Program-made: the position numbers and the translations under genes
Assembly: GCF_031755915.1 (NCBI RefSeq)
Contig: NC_083382.1
Location: 1,550,001 to 1,614,000 of the forward strand
Origin: Ziziphus jujuba
Taxonomy: Eukaryota > Streptophyta > Magnoliopsida > Rosales > Rhamnaceae
DNA length: 64,000 nt
Reading direction: 5' to 3'
Shown: in pieces, positions 23,392 to 35,827 of the stretch
How positions within the stretch are numbered: the first letter of the stretch is position 1
Layout of the letters: each line of letters begins with the position of its first letter
The notes under the pieces: generated by a model
Databases searched by the model: none
Told to the model about the DNA's origin: nothing
Seen by the model: only the letters and a program-made list of their open reading frames with translations

Positions 23392-23821
23392 ATGTTATGC
23401 GCTTATCGCTTGGAGGACGTAATGAACTTGCAGAAGAAAAGGATGTATTTGGATGGACTCCACTGCATTGTGCAGCACATCTGAGCATCTTAAAGCAACT
23501 CATGTTTTACTTCAAAATTCCCCAACTTATATTGTAATGGAAGAAATTATTGCTCACATTCCGGATGCTTCTGACTTGGTTGATAACAGAGAATGGACTC
23601 CTATCCATGCCGCCATAACAAACAAGAAGCTTAATGTTGTCAGGTACATATTGAAGAGGCGAATGCTTGAGAGCCTCATCCATGCAGCGGATAACAAAGG
23701 GAATATGCCTCTGCATGTGGCTACTGGAAGGGACAAGTACAGCATCATAACGATCCTCGTGAATGATCTTAAAGTTTACAAGAAGGCTCATAATCTCAAC
23801 TTCAAAAACACCATTGACTAG
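23392..23821 (+). pseudogene. Ankyrin exon-3 fragment of gene C, second copy
   Basis: Counterpart of 16999-17429, preceded by an intact tag acceptor. A short deletion near 23485 (catctgagcatc versus catctgggacatc) shifts the frame within the LGH ankyrin turn. The downstream part (NKKLNVVRYILKRRMLESL, then GNMPLHVATGRDKYS) stays readable to a TAG at 23819-23821. It probably belongs with the PGG exon remnant at 24518-25185 as one dead gene. Confidence 0.8.
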
Positions 23822-24517
23822 ATTTGACATATTGAACTTTAGGTTAGTGGTTAGAACCAGAAAGCTCTGATTGAATTTCTTTTACAAAAACGTTAATTCA
23901 CCAGCACTGTAGATAAACAACAGTGAGCAGCTAAAAGTTGTCCTTTCCTCATATAGATCTTGTTTCTCAAAAAAATTAAAAGAGATTAAATAAAACTCAA
24001 GCAATTATCACCATTTAAATTTGATATATCACCCATGATTATCATTAGTGGTTAAAAAACACATTTGCTAACTTTTTTAGCATTTAGATTTTGGTTTTTA
24101 TTTCTTATTTTTTATCATTAAGGTTATTTGAATCCAAAACCTTACATATAGAAAGTGTAGCCACTGTTTTTAGTCTGTTACCAAAGGGACTTTTTAGCAT
24201 CTAGTTACGATACGGTAATTTTCACACAAGTGATGTATTATTCACTATTATCCCAATGTTGGTTCATGTTTTAGACAGAAACATTTTCACCATTTTACCA
24301 AAATTTTGTGCCCAATTATTTTCCTTACAAAACCATATTATCTTTGTTGACACCCAATCAATATTTTGTAACATATTTATTTGTATCTTTTTCACTCTTT
24401 AAACCAATTTAACATGTTAAGTGAGGTTGACTTAATTAGTAAGTCACTCACACCTACGAAAACAAAGTTGTTTATTTGAGACACTAGGGTAAAGGAGGAA
24501 ATTACTTCACCTCTCAG

Positions 24518-25185
24518 TCTATGATTGCAAAGATACTACTTTCACCTCTTAGTCTATGATTGCAAAGAAATTGATTAACCAGGGAGGCTAACCATGTTTG
24601 TGATCACTTGTCCTTGAAATGCACATTCGTGAGAGAGTAGCGAGTCATGAGAACAAAGAAATGAAATCTCATCGACTGAAGAACATATTCAACATTCATC
24701 TACTCGAGGCAAGTCTTATTGTGACAGTAACTTTTACAGTTTTTACAGCGGGTTTTACAGTGCCTGGAGGGTACGAACAAGACCAGTCATCCACAAAGGC
24801 CATGGCAGTGTTATCTAACAAGACATATTTCAAGTTGTTTGTGAAAATAGATTCAACAGTGCCTTCTACAGTTCCTCTACCTTGGTTTTCATGCAATTCT
24901 GCAGCTCCTTGGAGCATAACTATAATCTACTTTTACGTTTTACAATAGTTGTAGCAACTCTCACTTATATTTCTAACCTCGGGATGGTACTTGCTTTCAC
25001 CCATGCATGTAGTTATGCCTACGTTTTACAAGAGTTGCAGCAACTCTCTCTTATATTTCTAACCTCGGGATGGTACTTGCTTTCACCCATGCATGTAGTT
25101 ACGCCTGATTCCTAAATGCTAGCATATTATACTTTTGAATAGGGTATGCTGTGTATTTGCCTATATCTCTGGCATTTGTACTTGT
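24518..25185 (+). pseudogene. PGG-domain exon remnant of gene C
   Basis: Similar to exon 4 of copies A and B: HRLKNIFNIHLLEASLIVT, then TAGFTVPGGYEQDQSS and SNKTYFKLF. It has stops and frameshifts in the N-terminal part and after the PGG motif. An 86-bp tandem duplication (24935-25020 and 25021-25106) repeats one membrane-segment stretch. The acceptor region with the start of the exon is also duplicated (tctatgattgcaaag at 24518 and 24553). Non-functional. Confidence 0.82.
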
Positions 25186-25395
25186 GAAACCACCACATCT
25201 TATTCAAGTATAGGTAATCAATTTTAAGGTATATTATAACCATATATAATCTTCATATGCACTTCGACATGATGTGATGTTTAGGACAGAAACAAACTAA
25301 TCCAAATCAGGGAGCATTTGGAACACGCAACAATAAAAACAGTTGAGCAGCTATGCATGGGAACCGTCAGCTACAAAATGTCCTCCTCACTGGAC

Positions 25396-28300
25396 AATAG
25401 ATGAAATTTTGTCCTCAAGAGGACGATTCACTTGGAAGGTCTTCAAGCAGCAGTCCCAGAAAATTAGTGGAACAAAAGAAAACTTGCATGATATGCATCA
25501 CAAGGTATAAACATAAACAGTAGAACAATTTGCAGTGCATATCTAGTGTAATCATGTGATTTTTATTTTTTACCTTTGATAGAAGCATGAAAACCTGTGA
25601 TATAAACTTCCATAGATTTCTGAGCATTACTCTAGTGATCATAACTGAGTTCCAATCGTTAGATTAGAGACCATCCTTGCTTTTTTCAATAACCTTGCAC
25701 CATAAGGATCCATGCTTTGTAGGGTGACTTCCAGAGCTATTAGAATAACAAGGCTTTATTTTTCTTTTTAGTGTTATTCACTCCTAAACCCTATTTGGAA
25801 TATTTTTACATACTACTTCCCAGGAAACCAAATGCCCAGTAAAACCCTCCCCACTACCATCCCACAAAAACTCCCATCAATATTTTAAGTTCCATCAAGC
25901 CACTGCTAGAACTCTAAAAGGAGATTAGAAATAAAAAAGTGAAAAAAATGCCAGAGATCATGTCACTTTCAACAGATGTTACAGCATTTGAAATCTTTCA
26001 GCACCAATTAGGTTTGATAGTATTATAAAATGTTCATGATGATGTGTGTTCTCAAAGATGTGAATACGCTGAGCCAAAAAAGTTGCATCAACTGAATCTC
26101 CAGCCAATTTATATACTTGCAGATAACAAAGATAAATAATATTACGTTATAATATTAACTAACCTGTAGGTTGCATGATCAGTTCCAGGTCTCCATCTCT
26201 TAAAGTGGTTTCTTATTTGGGAACTGATGAACTTTCTCCATTGAGCCAAGGTTTTTGTTAATAAAGGTACCATACTTTGAGGAATCACGAACTAGAACTT
26301 CGCACGAAGAACTAGAAGATTTAACCTGTAAGGGTTTAAAGGAAGTCATTACATCCATAGATATTTCAGCATGGACCTGAGACACTCCTTTGTCTTTTGT
26401 AATAATTATGTCACAACGTACAAGGAAGGTCATATAAGTATGTTAAGCCAACTGCCACCCTAAGCATTTTATGCAACTTTAAACACAGAAGAAGAAATAA
26501 CCATTGAGAAACAATAGTTCGGTTACCATCAATCTGAAAAACTTAAGCTAAAAGAAAATTTTAATCTGAAAAACTTTAGCCAAAAGGAAAATTATTAAAC
26601 TATGTATATTAAGGAAACGCAATACACACTTAAACACTTTCTTTCATGGATAGGTCCATCAATAGAAAGGAAAAAAGTGAGATCATCCATGCAGAACAAT
26701 AAATTATCAAATATAGGTGTTACCAGGAACTGACAAAAGATTTGATAGGCAACTAGAGCTCTCATACCATGTTAACTTATTAGCAACTCTAAAAGCTTTA
26801 ACCAATAACAAGCATACCAAACGTGTAGAGCAAGACAGCACAACAGACAACAGATTTTCCAAGTGGGTTCTAGAGCATATCCTTGGATCCATCCTCTGCA
26901 ATTAGTAATTCTAAATGATTCAAGTCCATATTAGCTTTTACGTAGATAGGTCCTATATTTAGTTTCCTGCTAAGTTTTTAACAGTATACCTTGCTGCTTT
27001 GTATGCAACATGTGCAAGTCATTTGAATCAGCAGACCTTAAAATAATGATGAAATTGACCGTTATACGAACAATGAGTCAATGACAATTACAACCTTAGG
27101 AATTCTATGATTTAATTGAAGTCATTACCCATTAGATAAACATATTCAAGAAATTCACTTACTCAGAAGAATAAACTTTGTGAAAAGGTATGTGAAAAAA
27201 CATTGATAGTTCCTGCCTTTCCTTCATATAATAAACAATTACATAAAGAATTGAATAATATATATATATATATATATAAAGCAAGAATCAATTATGATCA
27301 ATATCAATCTGTTTTGAACCAAGTAGTGAGCACCAAGCATATATGTACTCATAAATAAGTAACTACAACTACAAAAAGGATGGCATTTCACAAGAAATGC
27401 ATAAGATGAGTACCTTTTCGACCCACTTTGTACAATCCCCTTTGAAAATGTATAGTATTCATACTCACCTATCATATGATGCACACTTTGTTAAACAACA
27501 ATAAACGATATCTAACAATCACAAAAATAAAAGAGAACGGTTCATTTCAAACATATGAATTCAAAAGATAAAAACCAGTACACATAGAAATCAACTAGAC
27601 ACAATGGAAGAATTATGCATGTTTATAAATGCATTAAGTTCCAAAATTGAAATAAGTAGAAGGAATGTTAGAGTTACCTAACATTTTTCCAACACATGAA
27701 GAATATGGGTGAGCTTGCTTAAACTCTTTCTTTAACTAAAAGGAAAAATATGTTTCCAAGGTTCATGAATTAGAAAATGATGTGCACCATAAGAAGCTAG
27801 ACAAAACTTGTAAGGGGTGACATGAGAGAAAGAGAGAGAGAATCGAGCAATCTGCCGGAAGAGTTGAGACAGAAAGGTACTCAGAGAGTCACTTTGGCCA
27901 TATATTACATTCACAGACTAACAAAAGGATGTTCACATCCTCTAGTCAGTCTCAAGCTCAAACTCCTTCTCCAACTAAAAGGGAAAATATGTTTCTTAGG
28001 TTCATGAATTAGAAAATGATGTGCACCATAAGGAACCATATACAAAACTTGTAAGGGGTGACATGACAGAAAGAGAGAGAGAGTCGAGCAATCTGCCAGA
28101 AGAGTGGAGATAGAAAGGTACTCAGAGAGTCACTTTGACCATATATTACAGTCACAACTAACAAAAGAAAGTTCACATTCTCTAGCCAGTCTCCAGGGTC
28201 CGTCGAGCAAATACAACAAGTCTTTAAAGAAATAAGCTTTGGAGATATTTACAGTTCTAAGAGGATATCATCAGCCTTTGCAAGTCCATAAAACTTGCAT

Positions 28301-28845
28301 AGAATATTAACAATGACTGCTCAATCTAATACCATGGGAAAGATTATGATCAAGACTTTCAAACAGGCAATGGCCAGAGGTGATCCCATGTTGTTTCCTA
28401 CATAGGGGGAATGCTGTAGTTGCAATTCAGAAGCAGATTACAAAGAACCATTTTTTTTTTTTTTTAAGGGAAAAATAGGACATACAAAGATCATTTTTTT
28501 TTGGCTATTTACTATGGTACAAGAGCTCATTTTTCCATGGTAAAATGCTGACAAACTACAAATAAGCTGGACACGCTAAAACCAAATGACATTTTAGGGA
28601 AGAAAAGAGAAAAAAGAAGCAAATAGTAAAATCCATGACACTGGGTAGTGAAAGAGTTTACAGTTGTTCTAGGATGTAATTTCCTAAGCCAGGTTCAGAT
28701 AATTTTCTTGTAGATAAATAAAAAACAGGTTTTGAGAAATTTCCATAGAATAAGCACCGGAAAATGTGAAAGGATAAGAACCCACCATATTACAAACACA
28801 GCACTAACCTGAAAGGGGGCCGACGGGAAAGAGACCCCACACCAT
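25396..28845 (-). pseudogene. NBS1 5' fragment (exons 1-4), first truncated copy
   Basis: Homologous to about 3945-7579 of the intact gene; similarity starts at about 25290. Exon equivalents are 28809-28845 (MVWGLFPVG, one substitution), 27414-27468 (one extra base, frameshift), 26164-26417 (FHA exon, 11 bases short, acceptor AG changed to AC) and about 25396-25482 with a damaged donor. Exons 5 onward are absent, so BRCT and C-terminal parts cannot be made. A 239-bp tandem duplication lies in intron 1 (about 27725-28150). Non-functional as NBS1. Confidence 0.9.
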
Positions 28846-30076
28846 GCTTTCGTCGGAGACGGAAAAATAGACTGCCGGAGATCAGTGCTGGAATGATTGT
28901 ACCTCCCAAGTCCCAACCATTTAAGAAGACAGGCTTTGTATCCCTTCGGCTTATCAAGCCCACAACGAAAATTAACTCAACTCAAAATAATAGTAATAAT
29001 AATAATAATTATTAAATTAAAAAAAAAAAAAAACTCTAGTCATTTATTATCTGAGCAAGTTTTTTATTAATTATGTTATCAGTTCAATTTTAAGATACGT
29101 TTCTTAATTTCAGTCGTATCTTAGAAATATGACATCATAAAGGATATTGTTTTGACAATGTTTAACATTTATTTGTTTTGTAAATGTATGTTTTGCAGCT
29201 ATTTCTATTACATTATATTTACTTTTAAATCTCATTTTGTTTTTAAAACTTCTTATATTCCCATTTAATTATTTATAAATTACACTTATTTCTCAAAAAA
29301 AAAAAATTCCTATTAATTAATTTCTTGAAGCATTGGAAATATGGAATACTAATTTAATAATTTTAGTTACAAAGGCCCATATGATTCAAGTAAAACTAGG
29401 GAAGCTATGTATGTAAACTTCTTTTAAAAATTTTAACAATGTTTAGTCCAATAAGGGTATATCCCAACTATTTTCTTATTAATAGGCAATCCATATAATT
29501 TTAGTAGAACTTTCTATATTATTTTCCTTTATTACTGTTATGATAAATTGGCTTAGCTAGATATTAACCTGTTCGGTTCACATGAGTGTCCGTCACGAAC
29601 CCACTTTTTTGAGGAAACAACCAAAAAAAAAAAAATTAAAAAAAAATGAAAGATAATCTACTTTGACATTTATAATATGTGATTACTTCAAGCGTATGAA
29701 TTTAATAATGTTTTGTGTTCGATTACTTGATTTCCAACAGAAATTAAATTCTTTTAAGAAAACCATTTTTTTTTTTTTCAATCAAATCCTATTTGATCAT
29801 TAGAATTGCAAAAGTTTTTCTTTTTTTTCCTTTTCTTTTTTTTTTTTTTTGGAATAAAAGAATTGCAAAAGGTAAAAAGCATCGACAATTGTAATTTGGA
29901 CCAAGCAGAAAAAGTAATCCGTTGATTTGGTCTCAAGCAAACGCTGACTTATCCGTTACCCTTATTTTCAGACAACCATCAAAACAGGTGCTTTCTTATT
30001 GTGTGAAAGTATATGGTAAGGCATATGCTTTATACAGTGAATATAAGGCATAAAACCATTTTTCCCCATTTAAAGC

Positions 30077-30120
<44 letters not shown>

Positions 30121-31541
30121 ATTTTTCCCCATAATCTTTGTGACATTTGGCCAAAAAATTTGATGGCTTGCCTTTACTTGTCAAATCATGGGTTATGCGA
30201 ATGGTGTTGAGCCACTTACAAAACACAAAACATTAAGTTGATCAAGCACAGTAAGCCCCACACAGCAAGCAAAAGACCAATACCAGAAGTAATAGTGCAA
30301 GATGATATGAAGTGTCGGAAAGAGAGTTTAAAGATAAAAACCATTCTTAGATTTTCAAGCAACTAAACTTTATGCGAATGAACTCAAGAGGTTTCTCATG
30401 CTGTCACGAACACAAGTGAAACAGAGACAGTCAATTACTCAATTATATAAGAAAAAAGGATGTTTCTCTGACCCCTTTTTTTTTTTTTTTAATGGCTTTT
30501 TCTTTCCCTTTTTTTTTTAAAAAAAAAATAATAATAATGTAAAGAAAAATGATATGAAGTTGTCACAACTTACAACTTTAAAAGGGCCTAACAACTTAAA
30601 GGTTTAAGAGTCAATTAAGGCAAAAAAATTTGCAGCAAAATGAAAGGAAGTTGTTACAACTTAAAATGGTTTTGAAAACCGATTCTAAAAGTCCATTATG
30701 CCTGAATGCAGCAAATGAAAACAAAATGCAGAGACCAACTAAATGCAGCAAATGAAAACTCCTAGCATAAGTAGCAAAAGGGGTCGTCAAAAGCAGGCAT
30801 TTTTTTCATCTGAACATTTCAAGAGGCATAAAGCAAAAACATCTAGCGTGTTTTGCACTAAGTTATTTCATAAAGCCACAATCACAACAATCACAATTGT
30901 GGAGGAAGTAAGTCATCTATTGCAACAATGCCATTCACAGCCAAGTATTCAACCAATATGCATTATACCACAAAGAAAAACAGAATGCTACTATCATAGT
31001 TCCTACCACATCAAAAAAATGAAAAGGATTTGACATTTGAGGCCAACCAAAATTATGAACAACAATATGCAAGTAACATAGTTCTCTGCTACATCAAAGA
31101 AGAAGAATAATTTAGGTTTTGGGATCAATCCGACTGAGGAAAGGAATGCACGAAGAACCTAATGTGCTATACAATCATACAGTCAATTGAACATGGTCCT
31201 CCAAGAAAATTCAAATTGTTCATGCATCCATCATTCCCAATTTCAGCACAAGTTCTATTAGAACAATTAATCTTGGACTACAAACTTAACCAGCATACAT
31301 TACAAAAGCAGCACAAGATTATATAATAACTTAATATCTTAATAGATAATATATATGTGTGTGAGAGAGGAGAAAGCAATTACAACTTAAACGACAAATA
31401 CAGACCACAGCGTTCATAGTTTTAGTTATTTATCATCAAATCCACAATCAAGAGTCACAAAGTTCCATCATCCCTACTTTGACATCATATTAAAATTTTT
31501 CCATCATCTTTCACATTATATAAACACAATTACCGATTCAT
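28846..31541. other. Gene-free region with old flank copy and poly(A) insertion
   Basis: 29310-30250 is a third copy of the NBS1/ankyrin flank. A 37-41 base A run at 30078-30118 is bounded by an 18-bp direct repeat (separate entry). From about 30700 to 31541 lies the 3' side of the 196-aa gene, conserved at 49265-50120 but with no convincing ORF. The segment 29286-30697 is missing from the second duplicated unit. Confidence 0.7.
30052..30132 (+). mobile_element. Minimal poly(A) retroposition scar
   Basis: aaaaccatttttccccat at 30052-30069 is repeated exactly at 30115-30132. Between them are ttaaagcc and a run of about 37 A. The related flank at about 17945-17995 has one such site and no A run. 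An A tail with a long target-site duplication is the mark of LINE-driven retroposition, here with almost no body. Confidence 0.6.
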
Positions 31542-32132
31542 TCATGCCCTGGTCTCGGTCTCTTTCGCAGTCGCCGGAGCGGGAACAGACTCAGACTCAG
31601 CCGCCGGAACCTTGACGTACCCAATCTTCTTAGGGCTGAGGTCCTCCTCCTCGTCAGTATCATCCCCGTACGGAGACGAAGATCGATAATCAAACCGATT
31701 CCAGAACAGCGACGAAGCCAAATACATGGTGGCGGCGACGAGAGCTCCACTCCCGACGCCGAAGAGCAGAGCCACGACGACGCTGAGAATGTCCTTGGTG
31801 CGATCGCGGAGTGAGCTGAGGTCGTACGACGTCGTCGAGGAGGAAGTCACGGGAAGAAGGGGAAGACGAAGAGGGCGTCGCTGGAAGCGAGACTCATCGA
31901 GTTCTTCCTCCTCGATCAAAACGGCGTCGTTGAGAGGGCGGATCTCGGTGAAAACGGTGACGAATCCGGAAGAGGAAGAAGAGGAATGGAACTGGAGAGA
32001 GGAGGGCTCTCTGAGAGAGAATGAGTAGGAAGAGACGAAGAAGGTCTTGCAGGGCCTTGCCATGACCGAGAGGACCGAGATCGAGAGGAGGACGATGACG
32101 AGGAGGCTGCGTTGACTCGTTGACGACGCCAT
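31542..32132 (-). CDS. Uncharacterised 196-aa plant protein with signal peptide and one membrane segment (intact copy)
   Basis: Single-exon frame of 197 codons. I chose the ATG at 32132 (MASSTSQRS) because a typical signal sequence follows at once (LLVIVLLSISVLSVMA, cleavage likely before RPCK, about residue 25). Upstream in-frame codons are low-complexity leader encoded by a (GA)n tract. Residues about 50-66 are Ser-rich then GFVTVFTEIRPLND. An acidic stretch is at 75-80. A long hydrophobic segment spans about 115-143 (SVVVALLFGVGSGALVAA). The tail is acidic (DDTDEEEDLSPKK). The second copy at 50120-50707 is broken. It resembles small plant transmembrane proteins of unknown function; I do not assign a role. 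Confidence 0.85.
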   Translation of the reverse strand: MASSTSQRSLLVIVLLSISVLSVMARPCKTFFVSSYSFSLREPSSLQFHSSSSSSGFVTVFTEIRPLNDAVLIEEEELDESRFQRRPLRLPLLPVTSSSTTSYDLSSLRDRTKDILSVVVALLFGVGSGALVAATMYLASSLFWNRFDYRSSSPYGDDTDEEEDLSPKKIGYVKVPAAESESVPAPATAKETETRA

Positions 32133-33025
32133 GTCTGCTTTTGCCGGAAGCGAGAGAGAAAGAGAGAGAGAGTTTTTGATTGCTTTCTTTGTGTTTTCTC
32201 TTCCTTGCTTTTTTGCGGTTTGTGGAAATTGGGGAATTTCTGAGGACACCGTAACCCCCAACAAAAAACATCAATATCCGTGGAATATTAAAATGAATAA
32301 ATAAATAAAAATAAATATGAAAAAGACTTTTGTAATTTTCGAAATATTTTAGTGGTTTTTGTAGTTGCTTTAAAATTCAATATTAATTTTTTGGACTTGA
32401 AAAAAAAAATATTTGGGACGAAAAGGGTTATATTTCATTTTATAATTATTCTTTTATAACTTAAATTTAAAATAAAAAGAAAGTTATTATTTTTTGCTTT
32501 GAGAAATGTAGTTTTAATGTATTTGTTTCTTGAAACAAAATTGAAAACCTTTTGTCATTTATTTTATATGATTTGATAATTCCTGTCGATTTAACCAAGC
32601 ATTATTGAACAATCGATATGAAAAATATATATCATTAAAGATAATGTGAAGACCATTTTTTTTGGGGATAAAATATTAAGATCATGTGAAGACTATTTTG
32701 TTGTTTGAGATATGAAATGGAAGAGCAATGTAACAAATAATGAAAAAATATAATCTGAAAAAATTAATTCTGAACCAAAAGATTACTAAACTATAAACTT
32801 GTTTTTGAAACCAAGATAAGAGAACAGAAAAGAAACATTCACAAATATTATCCAAAATTTGTAAACTTTGTATCCATATCTCAAATTGGTAGGTCTTAAA
32901 CCATATTAAATACATCTAGAAATACAAGCATATGGATAACAGGAACACTCTGTTAGAGCCACAATATATTCAACAACCATACACAAAAACATTCATGGAA
33001 ACCCCAAGAAAGAATCTCCTTCTAG
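32133..33025. other. Intergenic between the small membrane protein gene and the 196-aa gene
   Basis: AT-rich. It holds the CT/GA-rich leader of the 196-aa gene (about 32150-32175) and the 3' side of the small gene. No gene seen. The plus-strand frame from 32932 is the antisense of the small gene's second exon. Confidence 0.6.
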
Positions 33026-35783
33026 CTAGTAAGGCCAAAAACCTCCATCTTGCCTCTTTACAAGGATCTGATTGTACTCTGGCCTTGATGTCTGCATTCG
33101 AAATCATTCATTCAACTATTAATAAAGTTGATAAAATTCAGATCATCCAAACTTGTCAGCTAAAAGAAGAAATAAGAACCATCTCTCTTAGAAGAGAACC
33201 ATATTATAAGTGCGTGTTGCGTGTTGGGATTCGAATCAAGAAGTGTTTATCTTAATCATCAAAATAGTGAAAAACATGCTTAAATAAAATATTCTCAATT
33301 ATACAAAGCACTTATAGTATGGTTGAAGAAAACATGAACATACAATAACAAACTTAATAAAGAATATTTCAAAACCTACATATCCCAAACGGAGAAAGGT
33401 AAGCCTCTTTTTCAGTACTCAGAAAGTAAACCAATTTATAGGAAGAAATTTTGACTTAGAAATTGCTTCAATGGCTACTAAAATTACTGAGATGAATACT
33501 CTTATAGTATGCGTGATTACTATTTTTTCTTGTTTTTTATACTTATTGATGACATATTACATTGTCTGAGTTCCCAAACACAATCATGGAATAACTTATA
33601 AGAAATTATGGTTAAGAAGAATACTAGCCAATTCTGGTAGATGCTCATTGTTGATGCTCATTTTGCCCATGATGACCAAGTGCTGTTACATGGCTATGAT
33701 GCAAATCCTACTAAAAGGGAACGACAAACAAAGAAGATCAAACGGACACTGGAAAGAGAATCAGGCAAAATTTTGAGAAGGGAAAATGACCAAAGTTCTT
33801 AACTGAAAGCATTTCACATCTTGGATCCTTGTTCCTTTTATACAAAAAAAAAAAGTACCATAAAAGACATGAAGTCCAAACTAACATGTCACTTCTTGAA
33901 CTTTAGCGCCAGTGCCAGAAGGACTTAGGATAGGATATTTCCATTTAAGACTCGATCATCAACAAACAAGGATTTTTGTTTGATCCTGACTTCCTCTATT
34001 GATTTCTTTCCTTTTTTGTAACCAGGGACCTTGGACCAGGTAAGCAGCAGTTACTTTGATGTTGCTTCATCATAGTTTAGTTAAGTTGTGCCAAGGGCCA
34101 TAGGGTAAGGCTAATATTTTGGGCTACTTCCTGGTGGTAGGGTTGAGCTAGTTATGCTTAGTTCAGATGAATTAGTTACTTGATGTGCACTTGTGCTCTT
34201 ATGCTTTAGTCAAGTTTAGGGAAAACTACAGGTTCTCTCTCCCAAAGCTTTATACATATAATTCTGAACCGTGAACCACCTATAAGCTACATTGATCATG
34301 CTCCTAAAGTATAAATTTGAGGAATATCCCATATGGAATATCCTATATTACTAAGTAAAATTAAGATCAAATACAAATGGAACTACGTTAATTAGACTAA
34401 GACTAAAGATAATGGAATCGTTATATAAATGATGAATACTTGATTAGTTGTGAAAGAATGATTATTTTGTATATGTAAAAATCAAGATTCCTAGGAATGA
34501 CTACATTGTGCAGGATGTTATCCATGGACAAAGCAAGATGGACAAAGAGGAGGAATGGTCAAAGGAAGTTTCTATGTACCACCATCAGGTTACCCATGCT
34601 CTATTCTACAAAGTAACAGATAGGTTCAAAAGCAGTATGTTCAAGCTTATTTGATGTTGGAAGCAGCACTAACTAAAAAAGATGAGGGGAAGTTGAGCAG
34701 GATGGAATGAATTTTTTCGAGCAAAATAAATGAAAAACACAAAATTTTAATTAAAAAGTCCAAGTGGAAGGAGCTAAGACACACATGATTGAGAAACTTG
34801 GTAAAATATTGCTTTCAATAGGATAAAAAGACAGAGAAGAATATATGTTGAGGAACTCAGATAATGTCAAACAATACATATATGATATAACATAATTGAG
34901 ATAAAGCTTAATCAAAAAAATTAAATTTAGGCTCTACTTGAGGTTCTACCACCTTCATGGAATCAAACTCGAACCAACTATCAAAGCTTAATATGTACGA
35001 GCACTACTTTTTTTCCCCTAAAGAAAGCTTCTCTGTAGTTCTATCCAATTCCAACCAAAATAAGATTTCTAAATTCCTAAATTCATTCAAACTAAGGTTC
35101 GAAGATTCTCATCCTTTTTGTCCATAGTGTTCTTTGTAACAAGTTCGTCCTCTCTGAATTTTTTCTTCCCAGAGGACTTGGGTATTCTCATATCAAACTT
35201 TGCAGACTCTCTCGATCCTCATATTAAATTGTTGGACAGAAAAAAGTACATTTTCATTGCTACCTACCAAACCCAGATTTCAGTTTATTACCAACAAAAA
35301 AATAAAAAATAAATAAAAAAAGAAAACCGATTTCAATTTCAATAAATAAAAAAAGAAAACCGATTTCAATTTCCTTCTTGAAGCTTGCTTGTATAATTGT
35401 TTAGCTATTATTCAAAGGTCTCAAATCAAATACCCAAACAAGACTTCTTCTTCTTTTTTTTTTCTTTTTTTTTTTCAGGCAATAACTTTGAGGAATCACT
35501 ACCATTTGACATTGAGAGATCAATACAAAAAACAAAAATAAATAAATAAAATCTTCCATAGCAAGAACAAAACGCAGCATCAAATTAATAAATAAAATAG
35601 AAAAAAAAAGTGAAGGAAGAGAAAACGAACCAGATCTTTGAAGATGATAAAGGTGATGATAATGAAGAGAACGCAGAGGATCTCAAATTCAGCCGCTCTG
35701 ACGAATCCGAAAACCTTGTTGACACCTCTAGTGATTGTTGACTCGGTCTTGCTCCTGCTCCCAGCTCGCCTCGCCATTGCCAT
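33026..35783 (-). CDS. Small (72-aa) single-pass membrane protein, copy 1
   Basis: Two exons: 35631-35783 (51 codons) and 33026-33091 (21 codons plus TAG), separated by a 2.54 kb GT-AG intron. The protein starts MAMARRAGSR, with a basic N-terminus. It has one strong hydrophobic segment at about residues 35-48 (ILCVLFIIITFIIF), then KDLTSRPEYNQILVKR and a GGFWPY end. Exon 2 was found by its splice phase and by its identity with 51681-51746. The shape suggests a conserved plant endomembrane protein with cytosolic basic end; the function is unknown to me. A (CT)n tract at about 35796-35825 lies in the 5' leader. Confidence 0.85.
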
Positions 35784-35792
35784 CCGCTGAGT

Positions 35793-35827
<35 letters not shown>

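Noticed and set aside
30743..31033. Plus-strand open frame of 96 codons with a similar one at 49308
   Set aside because: No domain, shortened and altered in the second copy, and it lies in the 3' region of the 196-aa gene; similarity comes from the segmental duplication.
31726..32028. Plus-strand frames antisense to the 196-aa gene
   Set aside because: Shadow frames of the minus-strand gene; signal peptide and membrane segment fit only the minus strand.
32932..33255. Plus-strand open frame of 107 codons, also open in the second segment from 51650
   Set aside because: It is antisense to the second exon of the small membrane protein gene, which explains the conservation.
35631..35783. SERP1/RAMP4-type stress-associated ER protein for the small membrane protein
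   Set aside because: Size and topology are similar, but the TSRPEYNQ tail after the membrane segment does not fit that family; left unnamed.
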